Counted from the stretch's first letter, positions 18,662 to 27,445 are shown. The stretch is DNA of 64,000 bases from Candidatus Enterococcus myersii (GCF_017316025.1 NZ_JAFLVT010000020.1:61941-125940); one strand, 5' to 3'. Numbers and translations are program-made. The notes: generated from the letters alone by a model not told the origin.

Positions 18662-19024
18662 ATGAGTAAAAAAACATTGCAACAGATGCAACATGAAGTA
18701 GATGATTATATCGACCAATTTAAAGTAGGATATTTTTCTCCGCTAGCGCAACTTGCGCGTATGACAGAAGAAGTGGGGGAATTAGCAAGAGAGGTAAACC
18801 ATTACTACGGTGAAAAACAAAAAAAGGCAGAAGAAGCCCCAAATACAGTTGCTGAAGAACTAGGGGATGTATTTTTTGTCTTATTATTAATGGCGAATTC
18901 TTTAGAAATTGATTTAACAGAAGTTTTTGATCAAAATATGGCGAAATTTAATCAGCGGGATTATTACCGCTTTGAAAGAAAAGACGGCAAGCGTGCCCCG
19001 GAGGATGAAAATGCGATTAGCTAA
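18662..19024 (+). CDS. MazG-like nucleotide pyrophosphohydrolase (YpjD type)
   Basis: 120 residues with the all-alpha NTP-PPase pattern: RMTEEVGELAREVN followed by EELGDVFFVLLLMAN, supplying the EExxE and ExxD metal ligands. This short single-domain form resembles Bacillus YpjD. It probably hydrolyses non-canonical or excess (d)NTPs. GGAGTGATCAC precedes ATG 18662. It overlaps cca by 14 bases, as ypjD lies near cca in Bacillus. Confidence 0.9.
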   Translation: MSKKTLQQMQHEVDDYIDQFKVGYFSPLAQLARMTEEVGELAREVNHYYGEKQKKAEEAPNTVAEELGDVFFVLLLMANSLEIDLTEVFDQNMAKFNQRDYYRFERKDGKRAPEDENAIS

Positions 19025-20228
19025 ATTACCTGAAGAATTCCAACGTGCTTTACCGGTAACCAATCAAATTGAGGCAGCTGGTTTTGAAGCTTACTTTGTA
19101 GGCGGTAGTGTGAGAGATATTTTGTTGGGACATAAAATTCATGATGTTGACATCGCTACTAGTGCATTTCCGGCAGAGATTAAAGAGATCTTCCCCCGCA
19201 CAATTGATATCGGCATCGAGCATGGCACGGTTTTAGTTTTGCAGCAAGAGGAACAATATGAAGTGACCACTTTTCGGACAGAGTCGACGTATCAGGATTT
19301 TAGACGTCCTGATCAAGTGGAGTTCGTCCGGTCTTTAACAGAGGATTTAAAACGTCGGGATTTCACGATTAATGCCTTTGCGTTAAAAGATGATGGCGAA
19401 ATCATTGATTTATTTGATGGTTTAATGGATTTAGAAGAACACGTCTTAAAGGCAGTAGGAGATCCTCATGAACGCTTTCATGAAGATGCGCTGCGCATGA
19501 TGAGAGGCTTACGTTTTGTCAGCCAACTAGGTTTTGCTTTTGAGGTTGAAACTTTTGATGCAATTTTGGAAAACCATGCACTACTCGACAAGATTTCAGT
19601 TGAACGCATTTATGTTGAGTTTAGTAAACTTTTGTTAGGTGAATTTCGCAATCAAGCAATTTCATTTCTCGTGGAAACAGAATGTTATTTGTATTGTCCA
19701 GGGTTGCGGCATTACGGTGAGGCTTTATTGCGCTTTGCCGACATGAAACCTTTGACTTTCTCCTCAAAAGAACAAGCGTGGACAGTGCTCATTGAGCAAA
19801 TGGGGATGGGGCAAACATTAATTCGTCCATTTTTAAAACAATGGAAGGCGTCAAATGAGTTAATTCAAAATGTCCAAGCACTTCATTGGGGATTGAAAAT
19901 ACGGCAGGAAAAACCATTAACAAATTGGGAAATTTATCAATTAGGTTTAGAAAATAGTTTGACAGTAGAAGCTTTGGCACCATTTTACAACTTGACTGCT
20001 GATTTAAAAAAAATAGAAATGCAATATGAAAAATTGCCGATTAAACAATTACGGGACTTAGCAGTTAACGGTAACGACTTATTACAAACTTTTGATCGAA
20101 AGCCTGGTAAATGGTTAAAAGAAATCTTAAGTCAATTGGAATATCAAGTAGTAACACAAGTCTTGGAAAATGATGCTAAAATTTTGTTAAAAACAGCACA
20201 AGAAATACTACAAGCAGGTGAGAAGTAA
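19011..20228 (+). CDS. cca: CCA tRNA nucleotidyltransferase
   Basis: Adds or repairs the 3' CCA of tRNAs. ATG 19011, with GGAGG at 19000-19004, gives 405 residues; an upstream in-frame ATG at 18927 lies inside the MazG gene. The nucleotidyltransferase motif GGSVRDILLG with the metal pair DVDIAT is at residues about 28-52; RRDFTINAFAL, LFDG and RFHEDALRMMRGLRFV (ERxxxE/DxxRxxR motif region) follow. Class II, Gram-positive type. It overlaps the next gene by one base. Confidence 0.95.
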   Translation: MRLAKLPEEFQRALPVTNQIEAAGFEAYFVGGSVRDILLGHKIHDVDIATSAFPAEIKEIFPRTIDIGIEHGTVLVLQQEEQYEVTTFRTESTYQDFRRPDQVEFVRSLTEDLKRRDFTINAFALKDDGEIIDLFDGLMDLEEHVLKAVGDPHERFHEDALRMMRGLRFVSQLGFAFEVETFDAILENHALLDKISVERIYVEFSKLLLGEFRNQAISFLVETECYLYCPGLRHYGEALLRFADMKPLTFSSKEQAWTVLIEQMGMGQTLIRPFLKQWKASNELIQNVQALHWGLKIRQEKPLTNWEIYQLGLENSLTVEALAPFYNLTADLKKIEMQYEKLPIKQLRDLAVNGNDLLQTFDRKPGKWLKEILSQLEYQVVTQVLENDAKILLKTAQEILQAGEK

Positions 20229-20581
20229 TGAGACAAAAACAATTCACAGTCACCAAAGATTTAACAGCAGAAAAAATGGGTTCAGGTGGCTTGGCGGTGT
20301 TAGCTACGCCAGCTGTTGTACAAATGGTAGAAAATACTTGTTTTGAATACTTGCAAGAAAAACTAGACAGCACTAAGACAACGGTTGGTGTAAAGTTTGA
20401 GCTGGTGCATCTAAAGCCTTCTAAAATTGGTGCAACAATAACAGTTGAAGTGGATATTGAATTAAGTCAGTCAGGCAAAACGCTCTTTTTGTTTCAGTGT
20501 TATGAAGGAAATGTTGTGATTGCAAAAGGGAAACATCAACGCGTCGAAGTGAAAACCGCTGACTTTTTGAATCAGCTGTAA
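20228..20581 (+). CDS. hotdog-fold thioesterase (FlK-like)
   Basis: 117 residues matching the fluoroacetyl-CoA-thioesterase-like hotdog family: GSGGLAVLATPAVVQMVENTCFEYL at residues about 17-41 (first part GSGGLAVLATPAVVQMVE), then VGVKFELVHLKPSKIGATIT. Probably acts on small acyl-CoA esters; substrate unknown. It starts at the last base of cca (TAATG), so it is co-translated with it. Confidence 0.8.
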   Translation: MRQKQFTVTKDLTAEKMGSGGLAVLATPAVVQMVENTCFEYLQEKLDSTKTTVGVKFELVHLKPSKIGATITVEVDIELSQSGKTLFLFQCYEGNVVIAKGKHQRVEVKTADFLNQL

Positions 20582-20705
20582 GCATTTTCTTATCCTGCAT
20601 TTTAAAGTTGTGCTAAACTAATGAGTGGAGTGAAACAAATTGTTAAAGTCACAATTGTTGTGTTATCAATCACAAAGGTTGTTGACAATCTGAGGAGGAA
20701 GTCAA

Positions 20706-21161
20706 ATGGCTAGAGAAATGACAGCTTTGAAATTTTATTTCCGTAATGGAGAAACTTGGACGATTAACCGTCGCTTTATTGGCGATTTGTGGATTAAACA
20801 AATTACCACAAGTTTTGGTCGAATTAATGGCAGTGAATTTGTTGAAATTCATCCATGTGCGGGCTTTAAAATTGAAATTTATCCAGAAGGTGATCATGTT
20901 GCAACCCATGATATTAACCTGGGTGGTTTAGAATTGGGGATGTTTGCCCGTGCTTTGAAATATCAAGATATCGAACGGATGGAAATTTTATTTAAAGCCG
21001 GCAAACCAGATATGGTCTACTTCCCATATAAAGACAAAGATACAGAAGGTTTGGATAATGTTTACCAAACAACTAAAGTAAGTGAAGAAACAAAGAGCCT
21101 TTATATCGTAATTAACCCAGAACAAACAGTAGATGATGTCTACGGTGAATTTTTCGAATAA
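20706..21161 (+). CDS. uncharacterised 151-aa protein
   Basis: I do not recognise a family. The protein is soluble-looking and acidic, rich in aromatic residues, with a beta-rich N-terminal half (FYFRNGETWTINRRFIGDLW) and a motif HDINLGGLELGMFARAL in the middle. No signal peptide or membrane helix. It has a strong ribosome site (GAGGAGGAAG) and its own terminator, so it is probably well translated and monocistronic. Confidence 0.75.
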   Translation: MAREMTALKFYFRNGETWTINRRFIGDLWIKQITTSFGRINGSEFVEIHPCAGFKIEIYPEGDHVATHDINLGGLELGMFARALKYQDIERMEILFKAGKPDMVYFPYKDKDTEGLDNVYQTTKVSEETKSLYIVINPEQTVDDVYGEFFE

Positions 21162-21175
21162 AAAAAGAATACAAG

Positions 21176-21212
21176 GTCTCCCACAAAAATTTTAATTTTG
21201 TGGGAGACTTTT
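21176..21212 (+). terminator. terminator after the 151-aa protein gene
   Basis: A 15-bp perfect stem (21176-21190 with 21194-21208) has a very short loop and a short T-run. Confidence 0.85.
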
Positions 21213-21225
21213 ATCATAACCGTCT

Positions 21226-21263
21226 GTATTTTTCAATCGTAAGATCTCCATATTGAAAAATAC
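21226..21263. repeat. 12-bp perfect inverted repeat
   Basis: GTATTTTTCAAT (21226-21237) and ATTGAAAAATAC (21252-21263) flank a 14-base loop. There is no T-run, so it is not a standard terminator. It lies just upstream of rpmG. Function unknown. Confidence 0.6.
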
Positions 21264-21420
21264 AAGTGATTCTATTGTCATCATCTACCACTCTTTATCG
21301 TCAAGTAAAACTACTTAACAAAAATCACTTAAAAGACTAGCATTCAGAGAAAAAACATGCTATCATATTCAAGTCTGAGAGAAATCTTAGAGTACGAATG
21401 AGGATATGGGAGGGAAAAAC

Positions 21421-21570
21421 ATGCGCGTAAACATCACATTAGAATGCACTTCTTGCAAAGAACGCAACTATTTGACAAGCAAAAACAAACGTAACAACCC
21501 TGACCGCTTGGAAAAAAATAAATATTGCCCACGCGAAAGAAAAGTTACTTTACACCGCGAAACTAAATAA
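21421..21570 (+). CDS. rpmG: 50S ribosomal protein L33
   Basis: 49-residue L33. The first zinc pair is present (CTSC), but the second is reduced to a single Cys (YCPRERK rather than CPRC), an intermediate between the C-plus and C-minus forms. ATG 21421 follows GGGAGGGAAAAAC. It is monocistronic with its own terminator. Firmicutes often carry several rpmG copies; which one this is cannot be told here. Confidence 0.93.
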   Translation: MRVNITLECTSCKERNYLTSKNKRNNPDRLEKNKYCPRERKVTLHRETK

Positions 21571-21578
21571 TCGTTTCA

Positions 21579-21619
21579 GAAACCCTTTAAGACCAGTGTT
21601 TTAGAGGGTTTCTTTTTTT
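21579..21619 (+). terminator. terminator after rpmG
   Basis: GAAACCCT (21579-21586) pairs with AGGGTTTC (21605-21612), followed by seven T. Confidence 0.85.
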
Positions 21620-21633
21620 AGCGGAAATCAAAG

Positions 21634-21753
21634 CTATTGCTTATGATTTTTCTTGTTTATTTTTTCTTTCAACCATTTACCTTCCATAACACTTCCCCAA
21701 GCAGCAAAACCAATTATTGCAAAAGTGCCTACTATAACAATGATATCACGCAT
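21634..21753 (-). CDS. 39-aa predicted membrane peptide
   Basis: ATG at 21753 with AAGGAG (complement of 21765-21770) 11 bases upstream. The peptide has one hydrophobic segment near residues 4-23 (IIVIVGTFAIIGFAAW) and a Lys-rich tail (KWLKEKINKKNHK). This layout, a single helix then WL and a charged tail, resembles small type I toxins such as Fst, but the Pro-x-x-x-Gly of Fst is missing. It could equally be an ordinary small membrane protein. It converges on rpmG. Confidence 0.5.
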   Translation of the reverse strand: MRDIIVIVGTFAIIGFAAWGSVMEGKWLKEKINKKNHKQ

Positions 21754-21836
21754 AGGCTTGTCAGCTCCTTTTTCATATTATATCTTAGTCAAAAGCCAAT
21801 CGTTTTAATAAAAGACTTTCTTTAGACTAAATATTA

Positions 21837-22084
21837 GTGAAAGACTTGTATTAACCAACTTAATTTTTTTAAGACCAACAGTTAAGTAACAGTTGAAATC
21901 TACTCTTAGTTATTTTTTCTTCCGATTTTTGTTAAAATCTATCAGATTTCATAAAAGTACAGGTTAGAAAAGGGCTGAAGGTGTGTTGTTGAAAAATAAT
22001 GCACCAAAGTGTTTTCTAACGTGTTAAAAGTTGTACTATTGCGCTATAAGAGGGGAAATGTTTCTTAGAGTTTAATTATTTTAC
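21837..22084. other. gene-free stretch with a 58-nt imperfect hairpin
   Basis: The outer arms GTTAGAAAA (21963-21971) and TTTTCTAAC (22012-22020) enclose an inner GGTG (21980-21983)/CACC (22002-22005) pairing. No protein longer than about 14 codons with a ribosome site is seen. It could be a small structured RNA or a fossil repeat; there is no T-run directly after it. Confidence 0.35.
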
Positions 22085-23104
22085 TCAAGTTTCTGAATGC
22101 GGAATTTTTTTGACTTTCATAACATCTAAGAAGAAAGTAAAAATTGGGATGCCAACAATTAAGCCCCAAATTCCAAAAAGGCGCTCTGCCACTAAGAGAA
22201 TCACAAAGGTGTAAAAGATGGGTAATTCTGTACGGCTTGACATGAATTTGGGATTTAAGACATAGGCTTCTAGAATATGGATGCCAAGAATCATGAATAA
22301 GATAAAAATTAAGTCCCACATTCCCCCTTGTGAATAGGCAATAAATGACAGCGGAATACTTGAAATAATGGCTCCAGCAACAGGGATGAGACTAAATAAG
22401 AAGACCATTAAGCCCAAACTTGGTAGTTGATGAAATCCCATAATGGCTAAGCCGATAACCGTAATGACGGTGTTTACGATAGCAATAAAAAATTGTGCTT
22501 CTAAAACGACGCCAAAAGTGTTAATAAATTTTTGGGCAAAGTAAAATATATCTTGAAAAAACCAGCCAAAATCACTAGTAAAAAATAATTTTGAGAAATC
22601 TTTTACTTTCTTTAATTCAACGGTAAAAAAGAAGCTCAGTAAAAAAGATAAAGCTAGCGAAACAGCGAGTTTGCCAAAATCGTGGAGGTACCCAATGATA
22701 AAGCTGGCGCCGCCTTTTAATTGGTCAAGAAACTCACTCCGTTGGACGTATTGTAAAATCCAGTCGAGGACTTGATTGGAATTAGTCGGTTGGTTGTCGT
22801 AGAAGTCTATGACCGTATCGACCATGTGCCAAGTTTGGTGAAATAAGATTGGGATATAGTTGGTTAAGGCAATATACAAAAGTAATAGTGTTCCACCATA
22901 TAAGGCAACCACGATAAAAATGGGTTTAATTTTGATCAAGCGTTGGACCAATTGTACAAAATGAATAGCCAAATAGGTGAAAATAAAGGTTAATAAGATT
23001 GGTGTCATAAGACTACGGGCAAAATAAAGTAAAAAAATGATGCTCAACAACACAACATAGCGTCTTAATTTAAGATTGGCAACAAAATTATGATAAAGTT
23101 TCAA
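22085..23104 (-). CDS. AI-2E/PerM family membrane transporter
   Basis: 339 residues with about eight hydrophobic segments. It has the family layout: two N-terminal helices, a long central amphipathic part, then the conserved C-terminal block (LFSLIPVAGAIISSIPLSFI and LNPKFMSSRTELPIFYTFVI). The start is TTG at 23104 with GAGGTG upstream. Members export small molecules or act as ion/proton antiporters; the substrate here is unknown. The 326-base gap beyond it (23105-23430) holds only a weak hairpin at 23248-23270. Confidence 0.88.
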   Translation of the reverse strand: MKLYHNFVANLKLRRYVVLLSIIFLLYFARSLMTPILLTFIFTYLAIHFVQLVQRLIKIKPIFIVVALYGGTLLLLYIALTNYIPILFHQTWHMVDTVIDFYDNQPTNSNQVLDWILQYVQRSEFLDQLKGGASFIIGYLHDFGKLAVSLALSFLLSFFFTVELKKVKDFSKLFFTSDFGWFFQDIFYFAQKFINTFGVVLEAQFFIAIVNTVITVIGLAIMGFHQLPSLGLMVFLFSLIPVAGAIISSIPLSFIAYSQGGMWDLIFILFMILGIHILEAYVLNPKFMSSRTELPIFYTFVILLVAERLFGIWGLIVGIPIFTFFLDVMKVKKIPHSET

Positions 23105-23430
23105 TTAGACACACCTCGTTTTTATAAATGTTTTCTTTAGTATAGTCGTTTTTGATGAGCAAACCTATTAAATTCAGTTCAACGAACAAAAATGTTAGGC
23201 AGCAACATGTTATTCTTAAGGGAGTCTATTTTTTAATGAAGTAAAATGACAGCTTTTTAAACTGTCTTTTTATAGGTGAAAATTTGAGACAAAAGCTACT
23301 TCTCGATTACCTTTTAGCCGTAAACAGGAGTTTAGAATAGATGAATGTCTTCGCACCTATCTGAAATAAAAAAGAGGCTTCACTTCGTTAGAACTAGTAA
23401 AATTACAGACAAAGGCGGAAAAAAGGATTT

Positions 23431-24435
23431 ATGAATAATCAACAACTTTATTTTGATTCATTTGGTCAACCAGCTAGAGTTATTCAAATGAAAGATAAGC
23501 AGCTTACAAGTTTGAATGAAGGGGAAATTTTAGTTGAGATGTTGTATGCACCAATCAATCCATCTGATCTAATCCCAATAACTGGTGCCTATGCCCACCG
23601 AACCCCTTTACCCAGCCTTATTGGCTATGAAGGTGTGGGACTTGTCCGACGTGTGCACAATGAGTCAGATAAGCACTTGTTAAATAAACGAGTCTTACCT
23701 TTACGAGGAGAGGGAACTTGGCAGAAATTTGTAGTGACACAGGCGGATTATGCGGTCATGGTTCCTGAAGAAATTGATTCCATTACTGCCAGTCAGGCTT
23801 ATATCAATCCGGTTACGGCCTGGGTGTTGTGTGTGGAGGAATTTAAGTTAAAAAAAGATGATTTCTTAATCATCAACGCTGCAAATTCTTCGATTGGTAA
23901 ATCGTTTATCCAACTTGCAAAAATACTAGGATTTAAATTGATTGGCGTAGTACGAAATGAGAAGGCGCGAAAAGAGCTAGAAAAACTTGGCTTGTTTTTT
24001 GTTGTGAATTCAGCTAAAGAGGATATAAAAGATACCGTCACAAAAATAACCAATAAAAAAGGGGTTCAGGCTGCAGTGGACTCTATTGGTGGTCAACAAG
24101 GCAATATTTTGGCTGAGTGTGTAACAGCAGGAGGAAAGTTTCGTACAATAGGATTGTTGTCAGGAGAGCAGGTTGATTGGCAGTTTTTGACTACCCAGTT
24201 GGATATTTCGGTAGAAATTTTTCATTTGCGTCATTGGCTAGACCGTATCACAAATGCCAAATGGCAGCAGACTTTTACAGAAATTTTTTACTACTTGAAA
24301 AGTGGACTTTGGCATTTACCACGACCTTCAGCATTTTATTCATTGATACAATTCAAACAAGCAATTGCAGACTTTGAGCAATCAGGCAAAAACGGAAAAG
24401 TGCTTTTTGATTTTTGTGATAACATAAAAGCATAA
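23431..24435 (+). CDS. MDR-family NADPH-dependent oxidoreductase (quinone/enoyl-thioester reductase-like)
   Basis: 334 residues of the medium-chain dehydrogenase/reductase fold without zinc ligands. The N-terminal GroES-like part has APINPSDLIPITGAY and LIGYEGVG; the Rossmann half has INAANSSIGKSFIQLAK and VDSIGG. APINPSD is typical of the quinone oxidoreductase and mitochondrial enoyl-thioester reductase subgroups. The ribosome site is AAAGGATTT. Monocistronic, facing the siderophore lipoprotein gene across a shared hairpin. Confidence 0.85.
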   Translation: MNNQQLYFDSFGQPARVIQMKDKQLTSLNEGEILVEMLYAPINPSDLIPITGAYAHRTPLPSLIGYEGVGLVRRVHNESDKHLLNKRVLPLRGEGTWQKFVVTQADYAVMVPEEIDSITASQAYINPVTAWVLCVEEFKLKKDDFLIINAANSSIGKSFIQLAKILGFKLIGVVRNEKARKELEKLGLFFVVNSAKEDIKDTVTKITNKKGVQAAVDSIGGQQGNILAECVTAGGKFRTIGLLSGEQVDWQFLTTQLDISVEIFHLRHWLDRITNAKWQQTFTEIFYYLKSGLWHLPRPSAFYSLIQFKQAIADFEQSGKNGKVLFDFCDNIKA

Positions 24436-24528
24436 AAAATGGCATCTGCTACTGTAGTAATTTCCCCAAAATTAGCGTAAAAAGCTAATTTTTTAGGCGA
24501 TACAACAGCTATAGCAGGTGCCATTTTT
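24435..24528. terminator. nested double hairpin between convergent genes
   Basis: Outer 17-bp arms 24435-24451 and 24512-24528 differ at one base (a possible G-U pair) and have A5/T5 ends. They enclose a second hairpin, AAAATTAGC (24468-24476)/GCTAATTTT (24484-24492). It can act as a bidirectional terminator. The architecture resembles the element at 49128-49222. Confidence 0.75.
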
Positions 24529-24530
24529 AT

Positions 24531-25460
24531 TTATTTTAGTTTTGCTTTGACATCTTCAATCATCTTTTGATACGCGATGGGGCCATTATACAACCAGCTT
24601 TTTTCAGGGCCGAATTCCCATAAATTCCCATTTTTTACTGCGGGAATATTTTGCCATAAAGGATCTTTGAACATTGCCGCTTTTTTGTCACTATTAACAA
24701 GAATTAAATAGTCACAATCAATTTGGGCTAATTTTTCTAGTGAAACCGCCGACCAATCTGAAGTTGCCTTTTCGCTGATTTCTTTGGTTAGATTCGGAAT
24801 CTTAAAGCCTAATTGTTGATACAACAGATCACCGCTGGAACGTGTGTCAGCAACCATAAAAGCAGAGTTATTGGTTACCCACAAAACAGCGACAGATTTA
24901 CCTTCTATTTTTTTGGCATAATCTTTTTTAGTTTCAGCTACTAATTTTTCATAGTCCGTAATGATTTTTTTGCCTTCTTTTTGTTTGTTCAAGACATTGG
25001 CAACGTCAGTTAATTTAGCTTGCCAGGTAACTTTTTCGCCATTTTTAACAACATAGGTTGGAGCAATTTTGGTGTATTTATCGTATTTTCCCCCTTCAAC
25101 TAAACCGTTTGATTCAATTAATAATAAATCAGGCTCATAGGATAAAACATCTTCATAAGGTAAGTCATAATTAATTAAAGGAACATCTTTTAGATCCTTA
25201 CGCAAATAATCTTGACGAGATCCACCCCCAACAGTCCATTGGGCAACTGGTTTTTCTCCTAATGCTACTAGGTAATCTTCTAAATAACTGCCAATAATTC
25301 GCTTGGGATTATTGGGAATTTCAACTTTATGATCCAATTGATCGGTCAGTGTCCGACTTTCTTTTTGAGTGGACTCTTTATTTTCCGTCCCACAACCTGC
25401 AAATAATAAAAGACTAGCTAATAATACTAAACCGGTGGTAATTTTTTGATACTTCTTCAT
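24531..25460 (-). CDS. iron-siderophore ABC transporter substrate-binding lipoprotein
   Basis: 309 residues. A lipoprotein signal peptide ends in LLLFAGC with the lipidated Cys at residue 23, so the mature protein is anchored outside the membrane. The mature part has the FhuD/FepB-type two-lobe layout: NNPKRIIGSYLEDYLVALGEKP, SYEPDLLLIESNG, then LEKLAQIDCDYLILVNS and WLYNGPIAYQKMIEDV. It is transcribed away from the ATPase-permease genes, with Fur-like boxes between. The exact siderophore is unknown. Confidence 0.92.
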   Translation of the reverse strand: MKKYQKITTGLVLLASLLLFAGCGTENKESTQKESRTLTDQLDHKVEIPNNPKRIIGSYLEDYLVALGEKPVAQWTVGGGSRQDYLRKDLKDVPLINYDLPYEDVLSYEPDLLLIESNGLVEGGKYDKYTKIAPTYVVKNGEKVTWQAKLTDVANVLNKQKEGKKIITDYEKLVAETKKDYAKKIEGKSVAVLWVTNNSAFMVADTRSSGDLLYQQLGFKIPNLTKEISEKATSDWSAVSLEKLAQIDCDYLILVNSDKKAAMFKDPLWQNIPAVKNGNLWEFGPEKSWLYNGPIAYQKMIEDVKAKLK

Positions 25461-25509
25461 GAATGACTTCCTTTCTTGTAAAGCAAATTCAGGTATTTAT
25501 TTCTTTAAA

Positions 25510-25528
25510 TGAGAATGATTATCAATTA
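25510..25528. promoter_or_regulatory. Fur-like box, lipoprotein-gene side
   Basis: TGAGAATGATTATCAATTA matches most of the Fur core GATAATGATTATCATTATC. It lies 50 bases upstream of the lipoprotein gene start, so it would repress that gene when iron is sufficient. Confidence 0.75.
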
Positions 25529-25629
25529 AAGATACTAGCATATTTCTCTTTTTTGTCAATTTTATTTTTAAGACAAATGCGATGAAATCAATTTTCCTAC
25601 TATTGACGAATTGAAAAATTAAAGCGATA

Positions 25630-25648
25630 ATTGATAATCATTATCAAT
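25630..25648. promoter_or_regulatory. Fur-like box, ATPase-gene side
   Basis: ATTGATAATCATTATCAAT is a perfect 9-1-9 dyad and a close Fur-box match, 18 bases upstream of the ATPase start codon. Confidence 0.8.
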
Positions 25649-25665
25649 GAAAGTAGAGAATTACA

Positions 25666-26466
25666 ATGACTACCTTGGAAGCAAAAGAGATAACTGTTGG
25701 TTATCAAAAACAAATTATTATTGAATCGTTGTCGCTCCAATTACCAGTAGGAAAAATAATTGGGTTAATTGGACCAAATGGCAGTGGCAAGTCGACACTA
25801 TTAAAAACATTGGCGCGAATTATGCAGCCACAAAAAGGGGTAGTAAATCTAAATGGTGTCAGTATCAAAACGTTACCGACAAAAGAAGTGGCACAGCAGA
25901 TCGCTTTACTTGCACAAAACACGGAACAAAATCTTGAGTTGACAGTTAGAGAATTAGTTTCTTACGGACGTTTCCCCTATCAAAAGGGACTGCGACAATT
26001 GGATCAAAAAGATCAAGAGGCAATTAATTGGGCACTTTCTGCAACCGGTCTTGAAAATCTAGCCCAACGTTCATTACAAGCTCTCTCGGGTGGACAGCGG
26101 CAACGTGTTTGGTTGGCAATGGCGTTAGCACAAGATACAGATATTTTGATTTTGGATGAACCAACAACTTTTTTAGATCCAGCTCATCAGTTGGAAATTT
26201 TACAACTACTTCAAAAAATCAATCAAAAGTATCAAAAAACGATTGTCATGTCTATCCATGATTTAAATTTGGCTTCCCGTTTTTCTGATATCCTAATTGG
26301 TTTAAAACAAGGTCAAATTATAGCTAATGGGACACCACAAAACGTCATGACCACTGAAATTTTGGCGCAATTATTTGCCATTAAGGCGGAATTATCAGTA
26401 GATATCAAAACGGAAAAACCGCTTTTAATGAATTATGAATTGCAGGAGACAGAAGATGAAGATTAG
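25666..26466 (+). CDS. iron-siderophore ABC transporter ATP-binding protein
   Basis: 266 residues with Walker A GPNGSGKST, Q-loop LLAQN, signature LSGGQRQRV, Walker B ILILDEPT, and H-loop SIHDLN: the FecE/FhuC type. The ribosome site before ATG 25666 is weak (AGAGAA). It overlaps the first permease by 11 bases and probably powers the transporter fed by the divergent lipoprotein. Confidence 0.94.
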   Translation: MTTLEAKEITVGYQKQIIIESLSLQLPVGKIIGLIGPNGSGKSTLLKTLARIMQPQKGVVNLNGVSIKTLPTKEVAQQIALLAQNTEQNLELTVRELVSYGRFPYQKGLRQLDQKDQEAINWALSATGLENLAQRSLQALSGGQRQRVWLAMALAQDTDILILDEPTTFLDPAHQLEILQLLQKINQKYQKTIVMSIHDLNLASRFSDILIGLKQGQIIANGTPQNVMTTEILAQLFAIKAELSVDIKTEKPLLMNYELQETEDED

Positions 26467-27445
26467 TCGTTTTGTTTTGGTCTGGGGATTTTTAATAATC
26501 GCGGCTTTTTTAGTTCTATTTTTATCATTAACAAATGGAGCTGCTGATATTTCTATTCGTGAAATTATAAGTGCTTTTTTTCACTTTGATAAAAACAATC
26601 AAGCCCAACAAATAATCGTGAATTTACGTTTACCTCGCATTATCGGTGCTTTTTTTGTGGGAAGTGCATTTGCTTTAAGTGGAGCAGTTATGCAAGGGGT
26701 GACTAGAAATCCACTAGCTGATGCTGGTTTATTAGGAATTAACAGCGGTGCTTCGTTAGGCTTGGCGCTTGTTTTTATTTTGTGGCCCAAGGCTTCAATT
26801 AATCAAACAATTTGGTTTTCTTTTGCGGGTGCTTTTTTAGCCGCCTTTTTAATTTTTTTGGTCAGCCGCCGTTCTGTTACCACCTTGACACCAACGCGTC
26901 TTGTGTTGGCCGGGGTGGCGATTAGCAGTCTTTTTACCGCACTTAGTCAGGCATTGTCGCTTTTGTTTGATTTGCAACAAGATATTGCCTTTTGGTTTGT
27001 TGGTGGAGTCGCCAATATTACTTGGGAGCAATTAAAACAAGTTTGGCTGCTTTACTTAATTGCAGTAACAGGCATTTTGTTTCTTGCCGGGGGCATTAAT
27101 TTATTACTTTTAGGGGATGACAATGCATTAGCTTTAGGAAAAAAACCGGGGCGTATTCGTTTTTTTACTTTACTATTTGTCGTTATTTTGGCTGGAATTG
27201 CGGTGGCACTTGTTGGACCCATCAGTTTTATCGGACTGATGGTCCCTCATGTCTTGCGCTATTTTACAGGAGATAATTATCGCCGTTTATTGCCATTAGT
27301 TTTGGTTGGCGGGGGGCTGTTTGTAGTGCTAGCGGATTTATTAGCCCGCCTTTTAAATCCGCCATTTGAAACACCTTTGGGACTTTTGATTACAATTGTT
27401 GGGGTTCCATTTTTACTCCTAAAGATTTGGAGGAGTCGAGCGTGA
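26456..27445 (+). CDS. FecCD-family siderophore permease, first subunit
   Basis: 329 residues with about nine to ten membrane helices. Family motifs: LRLPRIIGAFFVGSAFALSG, GVTRNPLADAGLLGINSGAS and the ATPase-coupling VGPISFIGLMVPHVLRYFTG. Start ATG 26456 has AGGAGA at 26444-26449; an upstream in-frame start lacks one. It pairs with the next gene as a heterodimeric channel. Confidence 0.93.
   Translation: MKISRFVLVWGFLIIAAFLVLFLSLTNGAADISIREIISAFFHFDKNNQAQQIIVNLRLPRIIGAFFVGSAFALSGAVMQGVTRNPLADAGLLGINSGASLGLALVFILWPKASINQTIWFSFAGAFLAAFLIFLVSRRSVTTLTPTRLVLAGVAISSLFTALSQALSLLFDLQQDIAFWFVGGVANITWEQLKQVWLLYLIAVTGILFLAGGINLLLLGDDNALALGKKPGRIRFFTLLFVVILAGIAVALVGPISFIGLMVPHVLRYFTGDNYRRLLPLVLVGGGLFVVLADLLARLLNPPFETPLGLLITIVGVPFLLLKIWRSRA

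Noticed and set aside
23248..23270. Possible terminator GACAG/CTGTC between the divergent perM-like and MDR genes
   Set aside because: Five-base stem in a region where no upstream gene needs terminating; likely chance.
24336..24524. 62-codon minus-strand frame across the nested hairpin
   Set aside because: It reads through both hairpin arms and the end of the MDR gene, with no ribosome site.
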